Assembly (NCBI GenBank): GCA_039793685.1
Contig: JBDRAL010000094.1
Coordinates: 1-64,000 of the forward strand
Reading direction: 5' to 3'
DNA length: 64,000 nucleotides
Source: JAAFHI01 sp039793685
GTDB lineage: Bacteria > Acidobacteriota > Blastocatellia > Chloracidobacteriales > Chloracidobacteriaceae
Shown: positions 17,400 to 26,426 of the stretch, in pieces
Layout of the letters: every line of letters begins with the position of its first letter
Numbering within the stretch: position 1 is the first letter of the stretch
Position numbers and translations under genes: made by a program
The notes under the pieces: model-generated
Databases searched by the model: none
The model's input: only the letters and a program-made list of their open reading frames with translations
Told to the model about the DNA's origin: nothing

Positions 17400-19199
17400 A
17401 TGACGCGACGCCTCGACGAACTGGACGGACTGCGGGTGAAAACCTCATGCGCGACGGATTGGTCGGCGATGACCGGTGATGACCGGAGTCGCCACTGCGA
17501 GATCTGTGACAAACAGGTTTACGACCTGAGCCGGATGACCCGGCCCGAAATCGAGCGGCTGGTTCGAGTCACTGGAGGAAATTTTTGCGGCCGGATGACC
17601 CGCCATGCCGATGGTCGGGTATTTTCGGCGGAGGATTTGCCCGTTGTATCGCCGCCTTCGAACGGATTGGTGCGTTTGCGGCGAGCTTCACCGGTCGCCG
17701 CCGCCGCGCTCGGATTGGCGGTCGGGCTGACGAGCGTTTCATCCGCGAAGGGGCAGGAGGGGCCGCGCCCTGTCGGGAAGGTGGAAGGGAAAATCGTTCC
17801 CCCGGAGACTGATTCCGTGACGGAAACCGGAAACGCGACCGGCGTGATTCAGGGGACCTGTGTGGACAGAGAAGGAAAAGCAAAATCAGGAGTTTCTTTG
17901 TCTCTGATTGAAGGAGAAACCGGCGAGTTTCGGCGCGCGGCCGTCGGACCGGACGGGAAATTCCTTTTTGAAAACCTTCCGGCGGGGAACTACCGGCTGT
18001 TCGGACAAGCCGAGGGATTTTATCTCGCGTCAAAAAGGGTCGACCTCGGCGCGGGCCAATTCATCAAGACCTCTTTACCGGTTGACCGGCAGGAGGTCAT
18101 CGTTATGGGCGACATGGGGTACGGAAGCCGGTTCGGAGAAGGTGTGCTCAGCCGTTTCAGCCGTGCCGACCTCATTGTGGACGCCAAACTCGCCCGGATT
18201 TCCGCCGTCGGAGATCGGGAGAACGGCTGGCAGCGTTACGCCGCGCATTTTCTCGTCAACGAGTCCATCAAGGGAAACACCCACGGGAAACTGGTGACGG
18301 TCCTGTTCGACGCCCAGGATGACCCGAATGAACATTACCAGGTTTCGAAGCGATACCTGCTTTTCCTCGCCTATTCCGAATATCACAACGGTTATGGGGC
18401 GCAGGATGCCGTCCTCGAATCAAGTACCGAGTTCGAGCCGCTTCGGCAGGGGATGGCCGATCTGAGAAAACTTGAAGAATCAAAGGCTTCGCCCGCCGAA
18501 ATCACCGAATGGCTGGTCAGGCAGGTTGAATCGCCCGGTCTGCGTGGCTCGGCGTCGGCCAATCTGCTCGATTTGGTCTGGGGGGCTGAAATCCGCCGGG
18601 AGTCCGAAAAAAGGGACCAACCAGCGGAAGAATCGGTGAAAAAGGAAGATCCCGAATCGGCTGAAGAAACCGAGTCTTCCGAACCCGAAACGGCGGAAGC
18701 CCGTCAAAGTCCGCTGGATTTCCAGTTTCCTGATCCGGATTTTCTGACCACTGATCAGAAAGGACGACTCGCCTCGGTTTTATTCGGGCTTGATACCGTC
18801 GGGAAGGAAGACCGGGCGCTGGTTGACCTGGTTCGCCGGTTCGATGATTCACGGTTCGCGCCGTTCCTGCTGGCGAACCTGAAGCGGATGCGGGTAGGGC
18901 CAAACGAAGCGACCGACGATCTGGTGTACCAGATTTCTCAACTTCCCGAGTTCAAGAATCTCGAATCGCTGGTCGAATTGTATGGCGCAGCGACCTATGG
19001 GAGTTCCGGGCTGGCGCTTCAAACGCTTGACGTCAGGTGGGATGAAAAGAAGGACTCGGAAGAAGATCGAACCCGTCGCGTGATCGTGAAGCAAACGCTT
19101 TCCGACCAGCATGCCTTTATTTTGAGCGCGATTCTGAGGGAAGCCGAAAAGTCGCGTTCGGAGAAATCGGAAAACGCCGAACAGACGGCTGAGCGGTAA
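17400..19199 (+). CDS. Cys-motif membrane protein with a carboxypeptidase-regulatory-like domain
   Basis: A 599-residue protein. The N-terminal about 60 residues contain a C-x3-W-x2-M-x9-C-x2-C-x3-V pattern, found before membrane segments in Bacteroidetes and acidobacterial proteins, and it may bind a metal. A hydrophobic helix (about 97-116) follows, then a beta-sandwich carboxypeptidase-regulatory-like domain (about 145-225) with the usual 'G.v.d..g....gv.v.l......TdpdG.f.f.nlp.G.Y'. The long C-terminal half (about 240-599) is charged and unrecognised. The start at 17400 has GGAGG six bases upstream; a longer reading from 17334 lacks one. It is divergent from the Cache kinase gene. Confidence 0.75.
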   Translation: MTRRLDELDGLRVKTSCATDWSAMTGDDRSRHCEICDKQVYDLSRMTRPEIERLVRVTGGNFCGRMTRHADGRVFSAEDLPVVSPPSNGLVRLRRASPVAAAALGLAVGLTSVSSAKGQEGPRPVGKVEGKIVPPETDSVTETGNATGVIQGTCVDREGKAKSGVSLSLIEGETGEFRRAAVGPDGKFLFENLPAGNYRLFGQAEGFYLASKRVDLGAGQFIKTSLPVDRQEVIVMGDMGYGSRFGEGVLSRFSRADLIVDAKLARISAVGDRENGWQRYAAHFLVNESIKGNTHGKLVTVLFDAQDDPNEHYQVSKRYLLFLAYSEYHNGYGAQDAVLESSTEFEPLRQGMADLRKLEESKASPAEITEWLVRQVESPGLRGSASANLLDLVWGAEIRRESEKRDQPAEESVKKEDPESAEETESSEPETAEARQSPLDFQFPDPDFLTTDQKGRLASVLFGLDTVGKEDRALVDLVRRFDDSRFAPFLLANLKRMRVGPNEATDDLVYQISQLPEFKNLESLVELYGAATYGSSGLALQTLDVRWDEKKDSEEDRTRRVIVKQTLSDQHAFILSAILREAEKSRSEKSENAEQTAER

Positions 19200-19258
19200 A
19201 AAAACTCCGGCCGCGCGAGGGGGAGAAGCCGGGAGGCTATGAAGCGCGACGGCCGGAG
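19198..19258 (-). terminator. Terminator of the 19237 gene
   Basis: On the minus strand a GC-rich stem (ctccggcc arm at 19251-19258 with its partner at 19205-19212) is followed by a seven-T run (19198-19204). The 5' arm overlaps the last codons of the PEP-synthase-like gene. Confidence 0.7.
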
Positions 19259-21210
19259 GAGAACGAAGGGTGGGAAATGGCGAACGGGGAATCGTCCGGA
19301 ATGGGCGGTTCGGAGTCGTCGGTGAGCGCGAGTTCGTCCAGTCCGACCGGGGGAAGGCTGTCGGACCGTTCGATGCGGAAACCTTCAATATCGTCGAAGC
19401 GACGGATGAGGCGGGGAAATTCGAAGTCGGCCAGTTCCGCCTGTTCCGCTTCGCGTTCCTGGAAGAACTTGCGCGCCGGACGCCAGTCGCGGTCGTCAAG
19501 TTTCAGAAGTTCTTCAAGGTCGAGCAGCCAGAGTTTTTCACGATCCGGAAGCTGGCCGCGAATGACGGCCGTTTCGGCCAGCCGCAGCATTTTTTCCCGA
19601 ATCTGGTCGATGGCCCGCATGGCGTGGTCGCGCAGGTCTTCGCGGGCGCGCATGGCGCGACTGGTCGGCCACCACACCGGCAGCAGCGGCATGGCTTTGA
19701 GCGACGGCAGCCAGCTTCGTTTCGGAGGTTCGGGAAGGGCGAGAAGGGCGTCGAGGATGGGTTCCGGCTGTTCGTGGTAGCGCGGGCGGGCGATGTCGCA
19801 CTCGAACACGCCGCGGTGTCCGTGGGAATCCAGAAAACGCTGCCAGGCGTCACGAAACGTCCGGTCGGCGGGAAGCTCCCCACGCCGCAGCATCGGAACA
19901 AATTCGGGATTTTGCCGGACGAGGGCGGCGATCGGTTCCAGATCGGTCTGCATGCGCGTCGCCTCGCGCTGACGGCGGGCGATAAATTCGGCCAGCACCT
20001 CAAACCGTCGCAGGAGGGCCACCGGACCGCTGATGAACACGTCGAGAAGGGCGGTGGCGGATACGAGTCCGGTCTGAATGTTCTTCAGCGCGGAAACGCA
20101 GCTTTCAAAAGAGTTTCCCGCGTTCCGGCTCACTTCTTCAAAATCGGCGACGCGTGCCCGGGCATTTTGTACCGCGCCGAGTTGTGCCCGGAACAGCCGT
20201 TTCAATACTGAAACGCTGCGGAGGGCGCGTCCGGCCACGAACGGAACATCGGGTTCCGCGCTTTCACCGAGCGGTCCGGTGGCGTAGCGGGTCGGAAGAC
20301 CGACCCGGCGCAGGGCTTCGGTCAGCAACGACAGATTGAGGTAGGGGCGCCCTTTGAACACTTCGACCAGCAGACGGTTTTCAGGAAAATCCGGGTCGAA
20401 GCCGCGCAAAAAATCGGTCAGTCCCTTACCGGTGGCAATCGCGAGGTCGGCAGCGAGTCGTGACGGCAGGGGCGGGAGAAGTTCCGTGAGTTCGGCGGCG
20501 GTAAAGGTTTCGTTGCGCGGGCTGGTTGCCGCCATCGGTGACAAACGAAGCAGCCAGCACGCACGTCCGTCATCGGCCCATTCGATGTCCCAGCCGGTAT
20601 CGCCAAAGACTCGCCGAATGTCACGGAGCAGGTTTTGCAGGCGTCCGATGGGCGCTCCGGGGTTGGCCTTTTCGAAGCGTTTCACTTTCGGCAAGGCCCG
20701 GACGTCGGTCGGAAGGGCGTCCGGAGCGAACCACGCATCGTCCTCGAACGCCGGATCGGTCACGGCGCGTCCCGCGAGACGGGGAACGATCATTTCCTGA
20801 ATGAGAATGTCGCGCCGGGAGCGTCCGGGGAGTCGGGAAGCGGCGTTCCAGAGTTCCCGGATGGCTTCGCCGAAAAGCGGCGGCTTGTGACTGTCGATGT
20901 CAAGGATGGCGGGGACCGGCGATCCCGCCTCGCCGGTTTCAAACGCGGGCCGGACGGCCACCGGGCGTTCGAAATTTGGCAGCCGGAGCGAGGAAAACAG
21001 CAGCGGAAGGTCCTGGATGACGTACTCCCGATTTTTGAAGGCGACGTATCCGGCCGCGGTCAGCGCACCGATGCCTTCATCCAGCAGGATGACCCCGAAC
21101 GGGACCGACAACCCCGCCGCCGCCGCACGGTCGAGCAGGGTTGCCTTTGAACCGACGCCGTATTTCGGGGCGTCGTTCGCGCCGATTTTGATGAATGCCG
21201 GTTTCGCCAT
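19237..21210 (-). CDS. PEP-synthase/PPDK-like protein lacking the phosphohistidine domain
   Basis: A 657-residue protein. The N-terminal part (about 5-235) matches the ATP-grasp domain of pyruvate phosphate dikinase/PEP synthase/rifampin phosphotransferase: 'VGSKATLLDRAAAAGLSVP', 'PVAVRPAFETGEAGSP', 'ILIQEMI' and 'DIEWADDG'. A later 'FLDSHGHRGVFECDIARPRYHEQP' segment (about 435-458) is characteristic of PEP-synthase-like proteins. The swivelling domain with the TSGGxxSHAAI-type phosphohistidine motif, expected near the C terminus, is absent; the end is a charged, Pro-rich tail. It may be a non-catalytic relative or need a partner in trans. ATG 21210 has AAGGTG upstream; a GTG three codons earlier is possible. 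Confidence 0.7.
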   Translation of the reverse strand: MAKPAFIKIGANDAPKYGVGSKATLLDRAAAAGLSVPFGVILLDEGIGALTAAGYVAFKNREYVIQDLPLLFSSLRLPNFERPVAVRPAFETGEAGSPVPAILDIDSHKPPLFGEAIRELWNAASRLPGRSRRDILIQEMIVPRLAGRAVTDPAFEDDAWFAPDALPTDVRALPKVKRFEKANPGAPIGRLQNLLRDIRRVFGDTGWDIEWADDGRACWLLRLSPMAATSPRNETFTAAELTELLPPLPSRLAADLAIATGKGLTDFLRGFDPDFPENRLLVEVFKGRPYLNLSLLTEALRRVGLPTRYATGPLGESAEPDVPFVAGRALRSVSVLKRLFRAQLGAVQNARARVADFEEVSRNAGNSFESCVSALKNIQTGLVSATALLDVFISGPVALLRRFEVLAEFIARRQREATRMQTDLEPIAALVRQNPEFVPMLRRGELPADRTFRDAWQRFLDSHGHRGVFECDIARPRYHEQPEPILDALLALPEPPKRSWLPSLKAMPLLPVWWPTSRAMRAREDLRDHAMRAIDQIREKMLRLAETAVIRGQLPDREKLWLLDLEELLKLDDRDWRPARKFFQEREAEQAELADFEFPRLIRRFDDIEGFRIERSDSLPPVGLDELALTDDSEPPIPDDSPFAISHPSFSSGRRAS

Positions 21211-21456
21211 GCCGGACACCTTACCCGGCGAATGGAATTTTCGACACCGGATTCGGCTGTGATTTTTACGCCTTCACCTGAACTCAACCGCGCGATGGAG
21301 CAACTTTCCAGCCTGACGAAAAATTTTCCCGGACGGGTACGGAACGATACGCCACGGCGTGCATTTTCAAGGGGGTTTTCGTTGACTGGAGAAAACGGTT
21401 TGGACAATGATTTATCCGGCAAGGCAAATGTACGGATAGTTACGAAATGAATTTTC

Positions 21457-21462
21457 TATAAT
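21457..21462 (+). promoter_or_regulatory. Possible -10 element upstream of the 21624 gene
   Basis: A perfect TATAAT lies in an AT-rich stretch about 160 bases before the small gene at 21624, but no good -35 is present at 17 bp. The rest of the 404-bp gap (21220-21623) shows no further gene or clear structure. Confidence 0.3.
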
Positions 21463-21623
21463 CAGAAATGTTAAAACTTTACAAAAAAGTCTTGTTTTGA
21501 TATTTCAAGCTCGCGTTGATTTTTTGAAGTGGATCGACGCGAAACCGAGCCGGAATCCGGCCACCATCCTGGCGGATTCCATTTCCACGAGATTCCCAAC
21601 CACGTCAGCAAGGAGCAGCAGAC

Positions 21624-21947
21624 ATGAAAAGAATCCAGGCCACCGAGAAAAATCGTTTTTCGACGTTCGTCAAAAGCCGAAATTCCGAGCAGTATCGTGA
21701 CCTTGAAAAATGGCAGAAGTGGTTTACCGGTCGGGGCATTCCCTCGGTCATCATCTGCACCCGTAGCGGCTATGCCCTCTATCGCGAGGGACTGACCGAA
21801 ATCGACATCCACGATGACGAAACGCCGATCTACGAAATGAACCAGCCCAAGAGCTTTTTCGGAAATTCAGTGGTGAGTGGACCGTCAGGCATCCCGGCTG
21901 GCGATTTTGCCGCTCCCAATCGCAAAGGTTCGACACGGCATGTTTGA
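21624..21947 (+). CDS. Hypothetical protein, 107 aa
   Basis: A small basic N-terminal region (KRIQATEKNRFSTF), a mixed alpha/beta core (about 25-75) and a flexible Gly/Pro/Ser-rich end. No signal peptide or membrane helix is visible. AAGGAG lies eight bases before the ATG and a strong terminator follows, so this is probably a genuine, separately expressed gene. Family unknown. Confidence 0.65.
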   Translation: MKRIQATEKNRFSTFVKSRNSEQYRDLEKWQKWFTGRGIPSVIICTRSGYALYREGLTEIDIHDDETPIYEMNQPKSFFGNSVVSGPSGIPAGDFAAPNRKGSTRHV

Positions 21948-21990
21948 GAAACGGACGGCGGCGAGGAGCATCGTCGTCGGCTGAAAGAAG

Positions 21991-22022
21991 AAAGCGCGGG
22001 GAGATTTCTCCCCGCGCTTTTT
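21991..22022. terminator. Strong bidirectional terminator
   Basis: Stem aaagcgcgggga (21991-22002) pairs with tccccgcgcttt (22009-22020), with a T-run on both strands (ttttt at 22018-22022 and the reverse complement of the leading A's). It sits between the convergent 21624 and 22046 genes. Confidence 0.9.
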
Positions 22023-22045
22023 CCATTTGAGGCTGGTGAATATGG

Positions 22046-22318
22046 TTATCCGAACATTGGCTGGCCGCGATAGATGACCCGCCAGCCGCGCTCGATGCTG
22101 GTGTCCACTGCTTTCCGGTAGCTCCGCACCGCCTCGCGATGGGTGTCAAATTCCTTCACGAAGGGCTGCGAGTCGCGCGGATCGAGCTTGATGACGGCAT
22201 TCATCGGTTCGAAATCGAAATCGTCCTCCTCGTCGGCTTCCGTCTGGACCACGCCGAGGAAGGAAAACATGTCGTTTTTGCTGAGAAGTGTTAAATGGGT
22301 CGAGGAAATTTCACTCAT
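22046..22318 (-). CDS. Hypothetical protein, 90 aa
   Basis: A small acidic protein (EADEEDDFDFEP at about 27-38) followed by a basic, probably helical C-terminal part ('FDTHREAVRSYRKAVDTSIERGWRVIYRG'). The frame is open further upstream: an ATG at 22372, with GGTGGAAG before it, would add 18 residues and is an equally possible start. It is divergent from the integrase gene and shares the terminator at 21991. Family not recognised. Confidence 0.55.
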   Translation of the reverse strand: MSEISSTHLTLLSKNDMFSFLGVVQTEADEEDDFDFEPMNAVIKLDPRDSQPFVKEFDTHREAVRSYRKAVDTSIERGWRVIYRGQPMFG

Positions 22319-22511
22319 CTTCGTCACTGGTCCGGCCGGGGCCGGAAAGAATAAAAATCGGACCGTCGCCATTGAACTTCCACCTTTCTCGGCGGTTTGG
22401 CAAGTCCTGACCGCAAAAAAAAGCCATACCGCCAAAAAAACCGCTTCGGACCGCCGGAAAAAGTGATTCCGGCGTCTTCGCCGGACGGTCCCGCCAACCA
22501 TCATCCACGCC

Positions 22512-23540
22512 ATGCCGAAAAAGCGGAAACCGGTTTCCACTGCCCTCGTCACCGTTGCGAAATCCGTCCGGCGGACCACGCCGCCCCTGTCCGACGAGGT
22601 TGCGGTCGCGGCGGCCGTCGAAGCGTGGGCCGAGCGAACGACCAACCCGCTCTCCCGTCGCCGCGACGAGCTGATGCACGACAAAAGGCGCGCCGTCGCC
22701 GACCTGCTCGCCTTTTCGAAAAAACACCCCTTCGCCATCCGTCCGAAGGACTGCCTCGCGTGGCGCGCGGCGATGGAGGCCCGCGGCCTCAAGCCGAACA
22801 CCGTCTACGCCCGGCTTTCCCGCGTGTCGTCCTTTTTCGAATGGCTGCGCTCCGATCCCGTCCTTGGAAAGTTCGTCAAAACCAACCCGGTGCTGCTGGC
22901 GCGTCCGAAATGCCCCGCGCCGTACCAGACGGAATCCGGCAAGTCATTGACCGACGGGCAGATGAATGCGCTTCTGGCCCTGGTGAAACGGAAGGCCGAC
23001 GCCGGATCGGTGACCGCCAAGCGCGATTACGCGCTGTTGTTGCTCTACTTTTTATCGGGATTGCGCCGGACCGAGGCCATTTCGCTGACCGGGAAGGACG
23101 TCGAATTTACCGAAACGGGCGGCGTCATCATCAAATACAAACAGAAGGGCGGAAAGTACCTCGGGCGGGAACTGGCCGATCCGGAAATTCGGACCGCCAT
23201 TGACGATTACCTCGCGGCGAGCGGACGAAAGAACGTGTGGAAGTCCATTCGCCCGCTCTGGACGCGCCACGATCGGGCGGGGAAGCCGGGATTGCCGCTC
23301 ACGTCGCACGGATTCGTCTTCAACCTTAAAAAGTATGCCCTTGAAGCCGGACTCGACGGGTTTCACCTTCACCAGACTCGCCACACCTTCGCCCGCATTT
23401 TTGCCGAGGAGTCGGGCAGCCTGCTCGAAACGCAGGAAGCGCTCGACCACGCGAATCTGGCGACGACGCGGGCCTACGTTCAGCGTATCGGCGTGAAGAA
23501 GGACAAGGCGAGCGGCATCATCCGGCGGCGAATGCAGTAG
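22512..23540 (+). CDS. Tyrosine recombinase (XerC/phage-integrase type)
   Basis: A 342-residue site-specific recombinase. The N-terminal SAM-like core-binding domain spans about 28-130 and the catalytic domain about 145-325. All catalytic residues are present: Arg185 (LSGLRRTE), Lys near 211-215, His287-x2-Arg290 (HQTRH), His313 and the nucleophile Tyr322 (TTRAYVQR). There are no adjacent phage, transposon or excisionase genes and no att repeat was found, so it could be a stand-alone recombinase or the remnant of an element. The TAG stop is immediately followed by a heptamer array. Confidence 0.9.
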   Translation: MPKKRKPVSTALVTVAKSVRRTTPPLSDEVAVAAAVEAWAERTTNPLSRRRDELMHDKRRAVADLLAFSKKHPFAIRPKDCLAWRAAMEARGLKPNTVYARLSRVSSFFEWLRSDPVLGKFVKTNPVLLARPKCPAPYQTESGKSLTDGQMNALLALVKRKADAGSVTAKRDYALLLLYFLSGLRRTEAISLTGKDVEFTETGGVIIKYKQKGGKYLGRELADPEIRTAIDDYLAASGRKNVWKSIRPLWTRHDRAGKPGLPLTSHGFVFNLKKYALEAGLDGFHLHQTRHTFARIFAEESGSLLETQEALDHANLATTRAYVQRIGVKKDKASGIIRRRMQ

Positions 23541-23570
23541 GCAGTGGTCAGTCGCCAGCAGTCAGTCGTT
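23541..23570 (+). repeat. Heptamer array at the stop codon of the recombinase gene
   Basis: Units of the agtggtc/cagtcag type begin directly after the TAG at 23538-23540. This is the same family as the arrays at 4540 and 26381, on the opposite strand. Confidence 0.65.
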
Positions 23571-23597
23571 CGCGGCCGAAAGTTCGGGGGACCTTCG

Positions 23598-24800
23598 ATG
23601 AAAGTCGTACTTGCGCCGTTCGGAAGCCGGGGTGACGTCGAACCGATGATTGCGCTGGGCGAGGTTCTGCGCGGACGCGGTCACGAGGTCGTTTTTTGCG
23701 TTCTGGCAGAATTCGTGGAGCGGATTCGAAACATCGGTTTTGAATGTCACCGGGGCGGACCGGCGTTCGGCAAATTTTTCGACGGGACACAGAACGAATT
23801 CAAAACCCTCTGGCAGGTGTTCAAAACGGTCCCGGAGCAGTTTTCAGCCTTGAAATCCGCCTGCGTCGGGGCCGACGCGGTGGTCGGGGCAATGCTTCAA
23901 TTCGCCGCGCCGTCGGTGGCCGAAATTTTGGGCATTCCCTACTTTTACGCGGTTTTCAGCCCCGCCTATTTCCGGACCACGGCCTTGCCGCCACTCGGCC
24001 TGGCCGTGCGCAGCTTTCCCGCGTGGGCGCACCGGGCGCTCTGGGGATTTCAGGACGCCCTGACCCCGGTTCTCGGCGGTATCCTGAATCGGGAACGGCG
24101 GGCGCTCGGACTTGGCGGGATAAAGAGCCTGTACCACTACCTTTTGCGTCCGGAAACGGCCCTTCCGGCATTCGATCCGGAATTGACCCCGGTTCCGGAG
24201 GACATTGAGCTTTCCCTGTCGCCGGGTGTCTGGCGGGGGCGTGAATGTCCGCCGCTTGAACCTGACCTGGACGCCTTCCTGAACGCAGGGCCACCGCCGG
24301 TATTTGTCGGTTTTGGAAGCATGAATCACCGAAATCCGCGTCAACTTATGGAACTTGGCGCGGTCGCCGCGCGCCGGGCTGGTTTCCGCGCGCTTCTGGC
24401 TTCACCGTGCCGGACGAAGGTACCGGAAGGTTGTTTTCTACTCGACGAAGTTCCGCATGCGGCGTTGTTTCCGAGGGTCGCGGCGGTCGTTCACCACGGG
24501 GGCGTCGGGACCACCGTTTCCGCCGCCCTCGCGGGCGTGCCGCAACTCGTGGTTCCGCATCTGGCCGACCAGTTTTACCACGCCTTTCGGGTTGCGGACC
24601 TCGGACTTGGCCCGGAGCCGATCCGCTTCCGTCGCCTGAACCTCGCTACACTGGCTCACCGTCTCCAGGACATCGCCGAAAATAAAGGTTACACCGCACG
24701 GGCGCGTGACTTCGCGCTTCGGATGCGGCCCTTCGACGGCGTGGAACGGGCGGCGGACGCCGTGGTCAGTGGCCCGTCGGACAAGCCATATAAGAAATAG
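23598..24800 (+). CDS. UDP-glycosyltransferase-like protein (GT1/GT28 type)
   Basis: A 400-residue GT-B glycosyltransferase. The N terminus 'KVVLAPFGSRGDVEPMIALGEVLRGRGHEV' is the acceptor-side motif of the sterol/flavonoid/macrolide glycosyltransferase family. The C-terminal sugar-nucleotide region has 'VVHHGGVGTT' (about 310-319) and 'LVVPHLADQ'. It probably transfers a hexose to a lipid or small hydrophobic acceptor. The ATG at 23598 follows a GGGGGA stretch; an in-frame start 18 codons upstream lies inside the heptamer array and is unlikely. Confidence 0.85.
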   Translation: MKVVLAPFGSRGDVEPMIALGEVLRGRGHEVVFCVLAEFVERIRNIGFECHRGGPAFGKFFDGTQNEFKTLWQVFKTVPEQFSALKSACVGADAVVGAMLQFAAPSVAEILGIPYFYAVFSPAYFRTTALPPLGLAVRSFPAWAHRALWGFQDALTPVLGGILNRERRALGLGGIKSLYHYLLRPETALPAFDPELTPVPEDIELSLSPGVWRGRECPPLEPDLDAFLNAGPPPVFVGFGSMNHRNPRQLMELGAVAARRAGFRALLASPCRTKVPEGCFLLDEVPHAALFPRVAAVVHHGGVGTTVSAALAGVPQLVVPHLADQFYHAFRVADLGLGPEPIRFRRLNLATLAHRLQDIAENKGYTARARDFALRMRPFDGVERAADAVVSGPSDKPYKK

Positions 24801-24997
24801 GATCGCGCGCGTACGATGGGAAATTCGTCAAAGTTCCCCAAAGAGGCGGCGCGGATGCGCCACCCCAATCCATCCTGCCTATTGAACATTGGCGGCTGAT
24901 GGCTGACCACCGGCGACTGCCACCACCCTCGGCGGTGCGGTTTTTCCTCCGCGATTTTCGCCTTTTCGGGAAAGCGCTTTTTTCGCGGAGGAAACCT

Positions 24998-26332
24998 GTG
25001 ACCGGCAATGCCTTGGTTGAAACAAACGGGGCCGAACGGCCCGGCGCGGCGGCGGTACCGCAATTCGGCGTGATGGCCGCTCTTTCCCGGACGACAATCC
25101 GGTTCGTCACGACCTACCTCGTGATTTACCACCTGCCGTTTCCGCTGAACGCCTTTCCGGCGTCAATCGGCGAAACGGTCATCGCCGCGTATGCCGGGTT
25201 CTGGCATGCGGTTGGGTCGTTCGCGGCGTGGTGGGTGTTTTCCATCCGGTTGACCGGCTTCGAAAATGGAAGCGGCGACACGACCTACAATCTCGTCCAG
25301 ATTTTCTGTTTTGTGGTTCTCGCGGCGCTTTTGACCTGCGTCTTCACGTTCGCGCTCCGGAAGCGGGCCGCGCCGGAGTCCCTCCGGCGGTGGGTTTTTG
25401 CCTATCTGAGCTTTTCGCTGGCGTATGAAATGGCGTTGTACGGCGCGGTCAAGGTTTTTCCCGGCCAGTTTCCGCCGCTGACGCTCGACCGGTTGGTTCA
25501 ACCCATCGGGAACGCCTCGCCGATGGGGCTGTTGTGGACGTTCATGGGGGCGTCCCGCGGTTTTACCGTGCTGACCGGGACGGTTGAAATGGTCGGCGGT
25601 ATTCTTTTGACGGTTCGGCGGACGCGCCTGCTCGGAGCGCTCGTCTGCGTCGTGGCGATGACCCTCGTTTTCGCCCTCAACCTTTGCTACGACGTACCAG
25701 TGAAGCTCTTTTCAGGTCATCTTCTCCTGACCGCCGGTTTCATCGCGCTTCCGCATCTGCGGAGAATGCTCGATTTCTTCATTTTCAACCGTCCGGCGGC
25801 GGCGGCCCCGGAACCGCCCCCGATCTCGTGTCCGCGTATCCGCCGCGCGGCCTGTGCGCTGCACATACTGTTCGCCGTCTGGATTACGGGGTTGCCGCTC
25901 CTGGAGGCGTACGCGGAGTTGACTCAGGACCAGACCCTTTCGGCGCGGTCACCGCTGTACGGCATCTGGCGGGTGGATGATCTGATGGCCGGACCGCCCG
26001 GCGAAAAGCCTCCGGCGGTCGGCGTCTGGGGCTGGAAGCAGGTCATATTCGACCTGAATTCTTTTTTCGCGGTTCAACACGAGGATGACGGCCGGGAGAT
26101 TTTTTTCTGCGAACTCGACCCGGAAACCCGAACTGTCGTCTTTTTCAGGCGCGACGGCCCGAAAAATCAGTCCGAATTGAAATACGAGGCGGACGGAGAC
26201 GACGGGTTGACGCTGACGGGGACAGTTGAAGGCGTTCCGGCTCGCATCCGGCTGCGTCGGGTTCCGACGCCGAAATTTCGCCTCACGTCACGCGGATTCC
26301 ATCTGGTCAACGAGTATCCCTACAACCGTTGA
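24998..26332 (+). CDS. DoxX-like polytopic membrane protein
   Basis: A 444-residue protein with about eight predicted membrane helices (between residues 25 and 320). Segments 'FSLAYEMALYGAVKVFP' and 'GFTVLTGTVEMVGGILL' match DoxX/DoxD-like proteins. The C-terminal about 120 residues are soluble and beta-rich. I start at GTG 24998 because a GGAGGA site lies six bases upstream; the reading from ATG 24899 is in frame but has no ribosome site. Function is uncertain; DoxX proteins have been linked to redox and thiosulfate metabolism and to membrane stress. Confidence 0.78.
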   Translation: MTGNALVETNGAERPGAAAVPQFGVMAALSRTTIRFVTTYLVIYHLPFPLNAFPASIGETVIAAYAGFWHAVGSFAAWWVFSIRLTGFENGSGDTTYNLVQIFCFVVLAALLTCVFTFALRKRAAPESLRRWVFAYLSFSLAYEMALYGAVKVFPGQFPPLTLDRLVQPIGNASPMGLLWTFMGASRGFTVLTGTVEMVGGILLTVRRTRLLGALVCVVAMTLVFALNLCYDVPVKLFSGHLLLTAGFIALPHLRRMLDFFIFNRPAAAAPEPPPISCPRIRRAACALHILFAVWITGLPLLEAYAELTQDQTLSARSPLYGIWRVDDLMAGPPGEKPPAVGVWGWKQVIFDLNSFFAVQHEDDGREIFFCELDPETRTVVFFRRDGPKNQSELKYEADGDDGLTLTGTVEGVPARIRLRRVPTPKFRLTSRGFHLVNEYPYNR

Positions 26333-26380
26333 GTCGGCGGGTCTGGAATGGGTCGCGGGAATTTGCAAGAAAGGAATCGA

Positions 26381-26426
26381 ACTAACCACTAACCACTGAC
26401 TACTGACCACTGACTACTAACCGCTA
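26381..26426 (+). repeat. Heptamer array at the stop codon of the anti-sigma gene
   Basis: Six to seven units (ctaacca, ctgacta, ctgacca) run directly into the TAG stop (26424-26426) of the minus-strand gene. It is homologous to the array at 4540-4606. Confidence 0.8.

Noticed and set aside
21232..21450. Small open frame in the 404-bp gap before the 21624 gene
   Set aside because: No ribosome site, no motif and an AT-rich upstream-like composition; treated as intergenic.
22512..23540. Prophage or integrative element around the tyrosine recombinase
   Set aside because: No phage, conjugation or cargo genes and no flanking att repeat were found nearby. The recombinase stands alone.
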